From: JAXDJJ01 sp034665745
GTDB lineage: Bacteria; Actinomycetota; CADDZG01; WHSQ01
Reading direction: 5' to 3'
Assembly (NCBI GenBank): GCA_034665745.1
Contig: JAXDJJ010000047.1
Coordinates: forward strand, 1 to 64,000
Length of the DNA: 64,000 nt
Below, in pieces: positions 49,375 through 57,245 of this stretch (within the stretch, counting starts at the first letter, position 1; each line of letters starts with the position of its first letter). The notes beneath the pieces were generated by a model. It saw only the letters and a program-made list of their open reading frames with translations, did not search any database and had not been told where the DNA came from. A program made the position numbers and the translations under genes.

Positions 49375-51540
49375 TCAGTCCCCCGAAGGCGTTGGCCGTG
49401 GGCGCGGCGAGCCTTGGTCCGAAGGTTCCGGGTCCGGCTCGGGCGAGTGGTTCTGCCCGCCCCCACCCTTGCCGCTGCTAGGGGTGGGGCTCGGTGCAAA
49501 GGTCGGCACAACGACTGGCGGCTGAGGGCAGTACTCGAGCGGAGCCAGCTGTCGCAACATCGTTACCTTCTCGCCGGGGCACCAGGGGGCCGCGAGCAAC
49601 CCCGTGATCGGATCGATCTCCACCTTTACGAGTTCGCTCCGCGGAAGCTTGAACGCCCGCGGAGGCACATCCTTGAGCGCTGCCATCATGAACGCCCGCC
49701 ATATCTGTGCGGGGAACGTGCCACCGAAAACGCGGATGCCGTGGACGGATGTCATGGGGATGCTGCCTTGTGGGTAGCCGACCCACACTGCCGCGACGAG
49801 GTCGGGTGTGAATCCCGCGAACCACGCGTCGACGTAGTCGTTCGTAGTGCCCGTCTTGCCTGCAGCGGGTCTTCCGATCTGTGCGGCGGTTCCGGTTCCT
49901 CGCTGGATCACCTGTTCCATGACTTTGGTAAGGAGGTACGCGTTGCCGGGTGACATCGCACCTACGAGTGTCTTCTGAGCTGGTTCGAGGATCGATTCGT
50001 CCGACAACGTGATGCGGCGGATCGTGGTGGGTTCGATCGCGGTGCCGTGATTCGCGAGGGTCGAGTACGCGGTGGCGATGTCCAGAACGCTTACTTGCGC
50101 GGATCCGAGCGCGATCGACGGGTAGCTGGGCAACGGCGACTCGACGCCCATCAGGTGCGCTTGTGTCGCAACCGTGCCTGCCCCGATGGCGAGGCCCAGG
50201 CGTGCGTACACGCCATTGATCGATCGGACCAAAGCTTCGTCGAGCGGTACGAGGCCCGCCCCGGAACCTTCGGAGTTGTGCACTGTCCAGGGGGCAGCAT
50301 TCGGAAACGTGAATGTCGCAGGAGCCGATTCGTAACGAGTGTCCAGTGAGATCCCTGCCTCCAGAGCCGCAGCGGCAACGATCGGTTTGAAGGCAGAGCC
50401 CGATTGTCGTCCCGAGCCACCACCCTCTCGCCCCAGCGCGAGGTTCACCTGCGACACGTTCCAGTCGCGTCCCGCGACCATCGCAACTATCTGCCCGGTT
50501 GAAGGTCTGATCGCGACGAGAGCAGCTTCGGGGTCGCCCGGCTGGTTGAGCACACCATCTACGGCCCGTCTCGCCGCAGCTTGGAGACGAGGCACCAGGG
50601 TCGTTTCGATGTGAAGGCCCCCACTGAACAAGGCTTTGTCACGGGCGTCCCGCGTCGCCCCCAGTCGCTTATCGCGCAGGATCTCTTGTCTCACTGCCTC
50701 GACGAAATATGGCTGCCGAGTTGAGAAACGCGGCGGGTCGCGCAACACACCAAGGGGCGCGAGCTTTGCCGCTTCGCCTTCCGTTGTCGTCGCCGTTCCT
50801 AGCGAGACCATGCGATCGATCACGTAATTGCGTCGAGCCATGGCGCGCTGGGGATGATCGCGCGGGTCGTAGATCGCGGGGGCCTTGATCAGCGCCGCGA
50901 GCGTGGCTGCTTGCGGCAGCGTCAAGGTGAGAACGCCCTTGCCGAAATAGGTTTCCGCCGCGGCCTTGACCCCGTACGCGCCCTGACCGAGATAGACGGT
51001 GTTCAGGTAGCGCTCGAGGATCTCGCGCTTGTCGTAAGCCTTCTCGACCTCGATGGCCAAGCGCAATTCACGTGCCTTGCGCTCGAGGCTTCGGTCGGGG
51101 TCGACGAAGAAGACGTTCTTCACGTATTGCTGCGTGATCGTGCTGCCGCCCTGATCGACTTCTCCCTCGCGCAGGTTCACGAGAGCGGCTCGTGCGATGG
51201 CTTTCAGGTCGTATCCCCGATGCTCGAAGAAACGCGCATCCTCTGCGGCAAGGGTCGCGTCGATCAGATCGGGCGAGATCTGTGCGAGGTCGACCAAGGC
51301 CCGGTTCTCCCGGAACAATCGTGCAAGCAGGGTTCCGTCGGCCGCGCGGATGGTCGATCGCAAAGGAAGGATCTCTTCGGTGTTGAGGTCGATCGGTGCG
51401 AGTGAACAAGAGACGACCAGCAGACCTGCGATCACGCTCGACACGGTCACCGACCAGCGCCGTTGCACCGGCCTACTAACCCTCGTGTCGGCTACTGCCG
51501 ACACCGGGTTAGCAACAGGACCGCTGCAGGCGGTCCGCAT
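49375..51540 (-). CDS. bifunctional penicillin-binding protein 1A
   Basis: A 721-residue class A PBP: an N-terminal membrane anchor, a GT51 transglycosylase domain (AAEDARFFEHRGYDLKAIARA; GGSTITQQYVKNVFF), and a transpeptidase domain with the S-x-x-K motif in SGSAFKP, S-x-N in SINGVYAR, and K-T-G-T-T. The tail after about residue 660 is a Pro/Ser/Gly/Asp-rich low-complexity segment, common in actinobacterial PBPs. It polymerises and cross-links peptidoglycan. It overlaps the sigma factor stop by one base (TAATG), an unusual coupling. Confidence 0.93.
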   Translation of the reverse strand: MRTACSGPVANPVSAVADTRVSRPVQRRWSVTVSSVIAGLLVVSCSLAPIDLNTEEILPLRSTIRAADGTLLARLFRENRALVDLAQISPDLIDATLAAEDARFFEHRGYDLKAIARAALVNLREGEVDQGGSTITQQYVKNVFFVDPDRSLERKARELRLAIEVEKAYDKREILERYLNTVYLGQGAYGVKAAAETYFGKGVLTLTLPQAATLAALIKAPAIYDPRDHPQRAMARRNYVIDRMVSLGTATTTEGEAAKLAPLGVLRDPPRFSTRQPYFVEAVRQEILRDKRLGATRDARDKALFSGGLHIETTLVPRLQAAARRAVDGVLNQPGDPEAALVAIRPSTGQIVAMVAGRDWNVSQVNLALGREGGGSGRQSGSAFKPIVAAAALEAGISLDTRYESAPATFTFPNAAPWTVHNSEGSGAGLVPLDEALVRSINGVYARLGLAIGAGTVATQAHLMGVESPLPSYPSIALGSAQVSVLDIATAYSTLANHGTAIEPTTIRRITLSDESILEPAQKTLVGAMSPGNAYLLTKVMEQVIQRGTGTAAQIGRPAAGKTGTTNDYVDAWFAGFTPDLVAAVWVGYPQGSIPMTSVHGIRVFGGTFPAQIWRAFMMAALKDVPPRAFKLPRSELVKVEIDPITGLLAAPWCPGEKVTMLRQLAPLEYCPQPPVVVPTFAPSPTPSSGKGGGGQNHSPEPDPEPSDQGSPRPRPTPSGD

Positions 51541-52307
51541 TACTCCTCGAAGGCTTCGCGCAGGTGACTGAGGGTTCGGTTGAGGAGTCTGGACACATGC
51601 ATCTGCGAGATCCCCAGCTTGTCGGCGATCTCGGACTGCGTGAGGCCCTTGAAGAACCGCAGATAGAGGATCGTTCGATCTCGTTCAGGGAGCTTCGCCA
51701 TCTCGGGCGCAAGTGACGCGCGGTATTCGAGGTTCTCTAGGTGCTCGTCGTCTTCCCCGAGTTGATCAGCGAACGATGTCGAGCCACCGTCATCGGTGTC
51801 GATCGGTGCATCGAGCGAGGTGAAGTTGTAGGCCTGTGCGATCTCGAGACCCTCGAGCACTTCTTCTTCCGAGATGTGGGCCGCCTTGGCGATCTCACTC
51901 ACCGTGGGGGCCCGCCCGAGGTCATGACCTAGATACCCAACGACCTTGGTCAGTTCGAGGTGAAGCTCCTGTAACCGGCGAGGCACTCGAACGGCCCATC
52001 CTTTGTCGCGGAAATGCCGCTTGAGCTCGCCGACGATGGTTGGGGTCGCGTAGGTAGAGAACTCGACCTCGCGTTCGAGGTCGAAGCGCTCGATCGCTTT
52101 CAGCAGCCCGATCGTGCCAACCTGGACGAGATCCTCTAGCGGTTCGCCACGGTTGCGGAACCGGCGGGCGAGGAACTCGACGAGACCGATGAACTGTCCG
52201 ACGAGGCGCTCACGGATCTTCAAACGTTCCGCGTCGCCCTCGGCCGCCTGGTACGAAATGAATAAGGCCCGAACCTCTTCCTTCTCGAGCATCACCCGAT
52301 CGGTCAC
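51540..52307 (-). CDS. SigB/SigF-type general stress sigma factor
   Basis: A 255-residue group 3 sigma factor. Region 2 is FLARRFRNRGEPLEDLVQVGTIGLLKAIERFDLEREVEFSTYATPTIVGELKRHFRDKGWAVRVPRR, region 3 RAPTVSEIAKAAHISEEEV, and region 4 LPERDRTILYLRFFKGLTQSEIADKLGISQMHVSRLL, as in SigB/SigF. The adjacent upstream gene encodes an RsbW-like protein, its expected anti-sigma partner, and the two overlap by 4 nt. PBP1A lies downstream, so this sigma may drive its own operon. Confidence 0.92.
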   Translation of the reverse strand: MTDRVMLEKEEVRALFISYQAAEGDAERLKIRERLVGQFIGLVEFLARRFRNRGEPLEDLVQVGTIGLLKAIERFDLEREVEFSTYATPTIVGELKRHFRDKGWAVRVPRRLQELHLELTKVVGYLGHDLGRAPTVSEIAKAAHISEEEVLEGLEIAQAYNFTSLDAPIDTDDGGSTSFADQLGEDDEHLENLEYRASLAPEMAKLPERDRTILYLRFFKGLTQSEIADKLGISQMHVSRLLNRTLSHLREAFEE

Positions 52308-52675
52308 GGCCGCTTCGTCTTGCTCAATCTGAAGGTGGGATTGCCGTCGGTCTGTTCAAGGACGGCATCGTCAACAACGGTTTCGAGGATCATCTTCGAC
52401 ATCTCGGTGAGATCGGTGCGAACCTTCGTGCCGGCGCTGAAGTGTCCGGCCCCCCTGATCTCGATGCGATCGTCGTGGAGGTCGAAGCCGATGTCCAGCG
52501 TCCCATCCCGGCCCTGGGCGCCGGTCAGGTAGGCGCTGAGTTCGTCGACCGCGATCTTGAGATCCTCGAGGTCGTCGATCGTGAACTTCAGCCTGGTTGC
52601 CAGGCCGGACACGATGAGACGGACGACCTTCAGATATTCAGGGGACGCGGGGATAGTGACGGAGATGGTTTCCAT
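52304..52675 (-). CDS. RsbW-like anti-sigma protein with altered ATPase motifs
   Basis: A 123-residue GHKL-fold protein beginning with the RsbW pattern METISVTIPASPEYLKVVRLIVSGLA and ending FRLSKTKRP. The N-box is E45-x3-Y49 rather than E-x3-N (IAVDELSAYLTG), and the G1 region reads IRGAGHFSAG without the expected Asp. ATP binding and kinase activity are thus doubtful. It may hold the sigma factor without phosphorylating an anti-anti-sigma protein. It sits 21 nt after ku. Confidence 0.8.
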   Translation of the reverse strand: METISVTIPASPEYLKVVRLIVSGLATRLKFTIDDLEDLKIAVDELSAYLTGAQGRDGTLDIGFDLHDDRIEIRGAGHFSAGTKVRTDLTEMSKMILETVVDDAVLEQTDGNPTFRLSKTKRP

Positions 52676-52696
52676 GTGCCCGCTGAAGATAAAGCT

Positions 52697-53533
52697 CTAC
52701 GAGGCGGACGCTTTACGCGCCGGCCTCGAGGTCGTCTTCTTCTTGGCGCCCCCGGACTTGCGCTTCTTGGCCTCCTCGACGGACGCCTTCAATGCCTCCA
52801 TGAGGTCCACGACCTTGGTGGGCTCTTCCTCGGGCACCGCGGCGACCGTGACTTCCTGACCATCGACCTTCGCCTGCACGAGCTCCTCGAGCTTGCCTCG
52901 GTACTCGTCGGCGAACTGTGACGGATCGAACTCCGCAGACAACTGCTGGATGAGCTGGCGAGCCATCTTTACCTCGGAGTCCTGGATCTTGACCTTCTTG
53001 TCCAGCTCCTCGAACTCGGGCTCGCGGATCTCATCGGGCCAGTGCATCGTCTCGAGGACGAAGACATCGTCCTTCAGACGCACGGTTGCGAGGTGTTCCT
53101 TGTCTCTCAAAGCGACCTTCGCGACGCCGACCTGACCTTCGGCCTCGAGCGCGTCGGCGAGGAGCTTGTAAGCCTTGAGGCCCGCAACCTCGGGAGCGAC
53201 GTAGTAGGTCTTGTTGAAATAGATCGGGTCGATGTCTGTGAGGGGCACGAACGCAACGACATCGATGGCTCGGATCGAGTCCACATCCAGGGCCTCGAGC
53301 TCGTCGTCGGTGAACGTGACGTAGTGATCCTTGGAGTATTCGTACCCCTTGACGAGGTCGTCCCAGGAGAGCTTCTTGCCGCACTTCGAGCAGACCCGCT
53401 CCTGCTTGATCCGGCCCCCGTCCTCCTCGTGCATGAGGTGGAATTTGAGGCTCTTCTCCTGGACCGCCGAGTAGAGCCGGACGGGGATAGAGATCAGGCC
53501 GAACGTGATGGCGCCCTTCCAGATCGGTCGCAT
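52697..53533 (-). CDS. ku: non-homologous end-joining protein Ku
   Basis: A 278-residue bacterial Ku: RPIWKGAITFGLISIPVRLYSAVQ, FHLMHEEDGGRIKQERVCSKCGKKL, VKGYEYSKDHYVTFTDDE, IDPIYFNKTYYVAPE and LRLKDDVFVLETMHWPDEIR fit the family. The C-terminus is Lys-rich (AKKRKSGGAKKKTTSRPARKASAS) and may add DNA binding. It loads at double-strand breaks with LigD, which is not in the window. It starts the chain that continues into the RsbW-like, sigma and PBP1A genes. TAGAAT ends 6 nt before the ATG. Confidence 0.95.
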   Translation of the reverse strand: MRPIWKGAITFGLISIPVRLYSAVQEKSLKFHLMHEEDGGRIKQERVCSKCGKKLSWDDLVKGYEYSKDHYVTFTDDELEALDVDSIRAIDVVAFVPLTDIDPIYFNKTYYVAPEVAGLKAYKLLADALEAEGQVGVAKVALRDKEHLATVRLKDDVFVLETMHWPDEIREPEFEELDKKVKIQDSEVKMARQLIQQLSAEFDPSQFADEYRGKLEELVQAKVDGQEVTVAAVPEEEPTKVVDLMEALKASVEEAKKRKSGGAKKKTTSRPARKASAS

Positions 53534-53539
53534 ATCTAG

Positions 53540-53545
53540 ATTCTA
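53540..53545 (-). promoter_or_regulatory. putative -10 hexamer for ku
   Basis: On the minus strand TAGAAT ends 6 nt before ATG 53533 with no ribosome binding site, so the ku operon may begin with a leaderless message. Confidence 0.45.
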
Positions 53546-53654
53546 CGGTTCAGGGGGTCCCACCAGGACGAATGCGGAAAGTGACCGTTCTCGGGAGGAA
53601 GTTCACTCTCCGCGTCGAACCCATGCCGTAGGGTAGCCAAAATTGCCATTTTCA

Positions 53655-53669
53655 GTGACGGCCCGTGAC
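53655..53669 (+). promoter_or_regulatory. candidate BldD-binding box upstream of bldD
   Basis: GTGACGGCCCGTGAC fits the half-site plan TnAC-N5-GTnA of the Streptomyces BldD consensus, about 43 nt upstream of the bldD start. The central CWG of the consensus is not matched. Streptomyces bldD represses itself through such a site. Confidence 0.5.
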
Positions 53670-53711
53670 GTCTTGGGTCGCTGACGACTACGAAGAGGAG
53701 CGTGAGCCAAC

Positions 53712-54191
53712 ATGGGCGACGAGTATTCCAAGGCCCTGGGCGACTGCCTGCGGAAGATCCGGGTTCAGAAAGGGATGTCCCTCCAGGACGTCCAGTCCGC
53801 CTCGAGCGGCAAATGGAAGGCCGCGGTGGTCGGCGCCTACGAGCGCGGCGACCGCAACGTGACCGTTGCCCGCCTGTCCGAGCTCGCCAACTTCTACGGC
53901 GTGCCGGTGTCTGAGTTGCTTCCGGATGATGGCACTGCACCGACCCCGGCAATCGAGGCGCGCAGGCGAGTGGTCCTCGATCTCGAAGGCCTCGCCAAGG
54001 TGCCCGAGACCGACAGGGACCCGTTGTCTCGTTTCACCCACGCGATCCAGATCCAGCGAGGTGACTACAACGGCCGCGTGCTGACGATCCGCGAGGACGA
54101 CCTCATGGCTCTAGCGCTGCTGTACCAAACCACCTCGGACGAGCTTGCCCGTCGCCTGAAGGACTGGGGCCTCCTCTACACCGAGAACTAG
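53712..54191 (+). CDS. bldD: BldD-type c-di-GMP-responsive regulator
   Basis: A 159-residue protein. Residues 1-70 form the XRE helix-turn-helix (LRKIRVQKGMSLQDVQSASSGKWKAAVVGAYERGDRNVTVARLSELANFYGVPVSELLP) and the C-terminal domain carries the c-di-GMP signature RGD-x8-RxxD (RGDYNGRVLTIREDD). In Streptomyces, dimeric BldD with a c-di-GMP tetramer represses development genes. The signature is intact here, so c-di-GMP binding is predicted. A BldD-like box lies upstream, and GAGGAG at 53696-53701 is the ribosome binding site. Confidence 0.93.
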   Translation: MGDEYSKALGDCLRKIRVQKGMSLQDVQSASSGKWKAAVVGAYERGDRNVTVARLSELANFYGVPVSELLPDDGTAPTPAIEARRRVVLDLEGLAKVPETDRDPLSRFTHAIQIQRGDYNGRVLTIREDDLMALALLYQTTSDELARRLKDWGLLYTEN

Positions 54192-54193
54192 AA

Positions 54194-54544
54194 CTAGATC
54201 AGCACCGCGGCGATCGCTATCGCTGCGAGGCACACCCAGTACAACCCGGTGAATGCGTAGTCGAGCCCGCGCGGTTGCAAGGGGATCAACACGGCGAGCA
54301 CCCACACGGGCATGACCGCGACGCCGAATAGCAACGCATAGACCAGCGCAGCCCACCGCGGCCAGCCCGCCCCGACGGCCGTCGCCATCGCAAGACCGAC
54401 CAGCACTATCCCCAGGATCGCTTGTCCGATGACGTCCGCCACAGGACCACCCTTGGTCAGCCGGTACACGCGGTAACCGAATCCGATCACGGCGTTCAAG
54501 CCGAGAGCGACGACGAGGGTGAGCTGCCAGGCGTCTGAAGTCAT
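54194..54544 (-). CDS. small multi-pass membrane protein (hypothetical)
   Basis: A 116-residue protein with about four hydrophobic helices (QLTLVVALGLNAVIGFGY; VIGQAILGIVLVGLAMATAVGAGW; ALVYALLFGVAVMPVWVLAVLIPL; FTGLYWVCLAAIAIAAVLI). Start ATG 54544 chosen because membrane sequence begins there; the longer frame would run into the divergent gene. Family not recognised. Confidence 0.65.
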   Translation of the reverse strand: MTSDAWQLTLVVALGLNAVIGFGYRVYRLTKGGPVADVIGQAILGIVLVGLAMATAVGAGWPRWAALVYALLFGVAVMPVWVLAVLIPLQPRGLDYAFTGLYWVCLAAIAIAAVLI

Positions 54545-54553
54545 GGGGGAGTC

Positions 54554-54563
54554 AAGATAGCCT
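54554..54563. promoter_or_regulatory. overlapping divergent -10 elements (AAGATAGCCT)
   Basis: TAGCCT on the plus strand (54558-54563) ends 7 nt before GTG 54571; TATCTT on the minus strand (complement of 54554-54559) ends 9 nt before ATG 54544. The two hexamers share two bases in a 26-nt gap. Confidence 0.45.
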
Positions 54564-54570
54564 CCCGTCC

Positions 54571-55320
54571 GTGGCGAAGAAGAAGGCGAAGAAGAAGAGG
54601 CCGAGCGACCCCTCGGTAGACCCGAATGAGGTCCGCCGTCAGCGCCTAGAGGCACGGCGCCAAGCGAAGGCCGAGGTCGTTGCGGCCCAGATGAAGGTGA
54701 AGCGGCGCGAGCGGCTCATCCGCTGGCTCTTGATCGCAGGCCTGTTCCTGGCCGCGTTCTGGTTCGTCTTCCTCCGAGGCCAGATCCCGGACGAGATCCT
54801 CGGACATCCGATCAGTGACTTCTCTACGCGAGGGTCCGGTCAGCACGTGGAGGGGGCCGTCAACTATGAATCCGCGCCTCCGGTGTCCGGCGAGCACGCG
54901 AACCAGCCTGCTACGTGTGGCATCTACAACGAACAGATCCCAAACGAGAACCTCGTGCACACGCTCGAGCATGGTGCGGTTGGGATCATGTACAAGCCGG
55001 ACCTCGATCCCGCCACGATCGAACAGATCGAGGCCCTAACGCGCACATACGACTCCCACATCATCACGGCGCCGTATGCCGAGATGGAAACGCCGATCGC
55101 TCTGATCGCCTGGGCACACATGATGCGTCTGGATGAATGGGACGAGGCGGCGGCAAAAGAGTTCATCAACGTGTTCAGACGCGAGGGTGACGCTCCCGAG
55201 GCGTTCCAACCGTGCCCGAACGATCAAGACTCTCCGTTCACCGGGGCAAGCCCGAGCCCAACGCCGACCCAGGACACGACAACCGCGTCCCCGTCACCGT
55301 CACCAAAAAAGAAGAAATGA
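54571..55320 (+). CDS. DUF3105 membrane-anchored protein
   Basis: A 249-residue protein: Lys-rich N-terminus, one membrane helix (LIRWLLIAGLFLAAFWFVFL, about 49-68), then a DUF3105 domain with NYESAPPVSGEHANQPATCGIYNEQI and NENLVHTLEHGAVGIMYKPDL, where the conserved His residues could bind metal. The tail is a Ser/Pro/Thr-rich segment ending in KKKK. Family function unknown. Its stop overlaps the sugar dehydrogenase start by 4 nt (ATGA). Confidence 0.83.
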   Translation: MAKKKAKKKRPSDPSVDPNEVRRQRLEARRQAKAEVVAAQMKVKRRERLIRWLLIAGLFLAAFWFVFLRGQIPDEILGHPISDFSTRGSGQHVEGAVNYESAPPVSGEHANQPATCGIYNEQIPNENLVHTLEHGAVGIMYKPDLDPATIEQIEALTRTYDSHIITAPYAEMETPIALIAWAHMMRLDEWDEAAAKEFINVFRREGDAPEAFQPCPNDQDSPFTGASPSPTPTQDTTTASPSPSPKKKK

Positions 55321-56516
55321 CCCGTGGGCCACTAGCTGTGGCCTCGGCCGTTACGGCCCTTCTCCTTCTCGCGACTCCCGCCCACGCGGCGGATCCTGTC
55401 ACCGTTGCGGATGGTCTCGCGTTCCCTGCCGGTATCGCGTTCGACTCCACCGGAACCATGTACGTCACGGAACGGGCCGGGCGCATCCTCAGCTTCGAGG
55501 GAAAGAAGGCGAACGTTCTCGCGACTATCACGACGATCACCGAAGGCGAGACGGGGTTGCTTGGGATCGCGGTGTCCCCCGACGACCGCTTCGTGTACGT
55601 CTTCGCGACGGAACCGGACTTCACGAACGCGGTCTGGCGGGTTCCGATCGAAGGGGGCGAGCCGCACAAGGTCGTGGGTGGGTTACCGGGCAGCGTGTAC
55701 CACAACGGTGGTGGAGTGGCCTTCGGTGACGACGGCAATCTCTACATCTCGAACGGAGAGAAGCACGACACCGGCCTGGCCCAGAACCCGAACGCGTTCG
55801 GCGGAAAGGTGTACCGCTACACGCCCGACGGTGAGATACCTAGCGACAACCCGTTTCCGCACTCGCCCGCGTTCTCGATCGGACATCGCAATCCGTTCGG
55901 GCTCACGTTCGATCCGGTGTCGGGTGACCCGTTCGTGACCGAGAACGGGCCCGAGGCGTTCGACGAGATCAACCACATCCAGGCCGGCGGCAACTACGGC
56001 TGGCCGATCGTGTACGGGCCGGCGACCAGCGACCAGGTGTCGAACCTTCAAGGGGAATATCACGACCCCGTCGTCGCATACGAGTCGGTCATCGTGCCTA
56101 CGGGGATCGCGTTCGCCGACCCGGATGACTCTCTTCCGTTCGTAGCGGGGGATCTCTTCTTCGGAACCTACGGGGACCAAACGATCCATCGCGTTGTGCT
56201 CGACCACGACCGCTCGTCCGCGCTGAAAGACATCGAGTGGTTCCACTCCGAAGAGCCGATCATCGCCATGGCGTGGGGACCGCGTGGTCTCTACTTCTCG
56301 ACGCCGGATGCGATCAAGGTTTTCGATCTGGCGCGCACGAAGTCATCGGGAGGGACAAACGCTCCGGTGGGTGCACCGTCGAACGCACCCGGCGCAAGCA
56401 TCGACCAGCCGGGTTCGGATAGGCCGGTGGCGGCTCTGCTATTCGGCGGCGCCGCCGCGCTCTTGATCGGGGCCCTCGTATTCGCGTTCGGAGGAAAGAA
56501 AAGAGGCCGGACCTAG
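55317..56516 (+). CDS. PQQ-dependent sugar dehydrogenase-like protein
   Basis: A 399-residue protein with a signal peptide (1-24, ending AHA-AD), a soluble beta-propeller of the glucose/sorbosone dehydrogenase type (GLLGIAVSPDDRFVYVFA; GNLYISNGEKHDTGLAQNPNAFGGKVYRYTPDG; FSIGHRNPFGLTFDP; QAGGNYGWPIVYG), and a C-terminal membrane anchor (AALLFGGAAALLIGALVFAFGG). It would oxidise a sugar at the outer face using PQQ. A DUF3105 gene is coupled upstream. Confidence 0.82.
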   Translation: MTRGPLAVASAVTALLLLATPAHAADPVTVADGLAFPAGIAFDSTGTMYVTERAGRILSFEGKKANVLATITTITEGETGLLGIAVSPDDRFVYVFATEPDFTNAVWRVPIEGGEPHKVVGGLPGSVYHNGGGVAFGDDGNLYISNGEKHDTGLAQNPNAFGGKVYRYTPDGEIPSDNPFPHSPAFSIGHRNPFGLTFDPVSGDPFVTENGPEAFDEINHIQAGGNYGWPIVYGPATSDQVSNLQGEYHDPVVAYESVIVPTGIAFADPDDSLPFVAGDLFFGTYGDQTIHRVVLDHDRSSALKDIEWFHSEEPIIAMAWGPRGLYFSTPDAIKVFDLARTKSSGGTNAPVGAPSNAPGASIDQPGSDRPVAALLFGGAAALLIGALVFAFGGKKRGRT

Positions 56517-56528
56517 CGGCCCGGCCTC
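56504..56528 (+). terminator. GC-rich hairpin at the end of the sugar dehydrogenase gene
   Basis: GAGGCCGG (56504-56511), 9-nt loop, CCGGCCTC (56521-56528). The left arm lies in the last codons of the gene. There is no T-run, so it would work as a T-less hairpin. It is followed by two convergent minus-strand genes. Confidence 0.5.
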
Positions 56529-56551
56529 TGAACAGCTGTGTTGTCGAACCG

Positions 56552-57166
56552 TTAAGCGGCGGGGTCGCCCAACCACATCGTCAGCGTGACCGCTTCACCG
56601 GCGGTCATGAATGCCCGTGACTCGACGAGGAAGGTTGCGCAGTCGGAGACGGCGAAACCGCTGATCGACTCGTAACCCATGGCGCCGGTCTCGGCGACGA
56701 ACGGTGCATTGACGGGCACGGCGTTGGTCGCACCGGACACTGCCGCCTGCTCGCCACTTCCACCATCCCAGAGGTAGAGATCCATGTCGCTAACAGACGG
56801 AACGGCCCAGTCGAGGCGAAGGTAGATGCCCTTCGTCGAGGAGGCCGAGTCGACCTGGATCGGGAACCACTTCGTGTCTTCCTGGATGGGCGTCTGAGAA
56901 GCGGTCTCCCACAGAGCGGGCCCGTGCTCAAACTCGATCGTGACCGGGGCCTCCGCGGTAGCTGCGTCCGTGATTGTCGTGGTCGCGGCGCCAGGCTCTG
57001 GGCGGCTCGCTGAAGGGCTTGCAGGGTCTGCGTACGTCGCTGCCGGGCAGCTTGGGGGCTTGGGCTTCGGCTTCTTCTTCCGAGCTTCGGCGGGCGCTGC
57101 TACTAGCGCGCCGAGCAGTAGCGATGCAACCGCAACGGTTGCCAAGGTGCGGAACGTCTTGGTCAT
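56552..57166 (-). CDS. secreted beta-sandwich protein, paralog A
   Basis: A 204-residue exported protein: signal peptide (about 1-28, ending AEA), a Lys/Pro linker, and a domain with VTDAATAEAPVTIEF, WFPIQVDSASSTKGIYLRLDWAVPSVSDMDLYLWDGG and AVSDCATFLVESRAFMTAGEAVTLTMWLG. The pattern resembles a pre-peptidase C-terminal or similar beta-sandwich. It is clearly homologous to the next minus-strand gene, so they arose by tandem duplication. No catalytic residues are recognisable. Confidence 0.7.
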   Translation of the reverse strand: MTKTFRTLATVAVASLLLGALVAAPAEARKKKPKPKPPSCPAATYADPASPSASRPEPGAATTTITDAATAEAPVTIEFEHGPALWETASQTPIQEDTKWFPIQVDSASSTKGIYLRLDWAVPSVSDMDLYLWDGGSGEQAAVSGATNAVPVNAPFVAETGAMGYESISGFAVSDCATFLVESRAFMTAGEAVTLTMWLGDPAA

Positions 57167-57245
57167 GTCATGCCTCCCAGCACAGTGGTCCGAACAGAGA
57201 CGCGGCCTGAGATGAAGGTTCGCCCAGCCCGAAGAGCTTCCTGCG

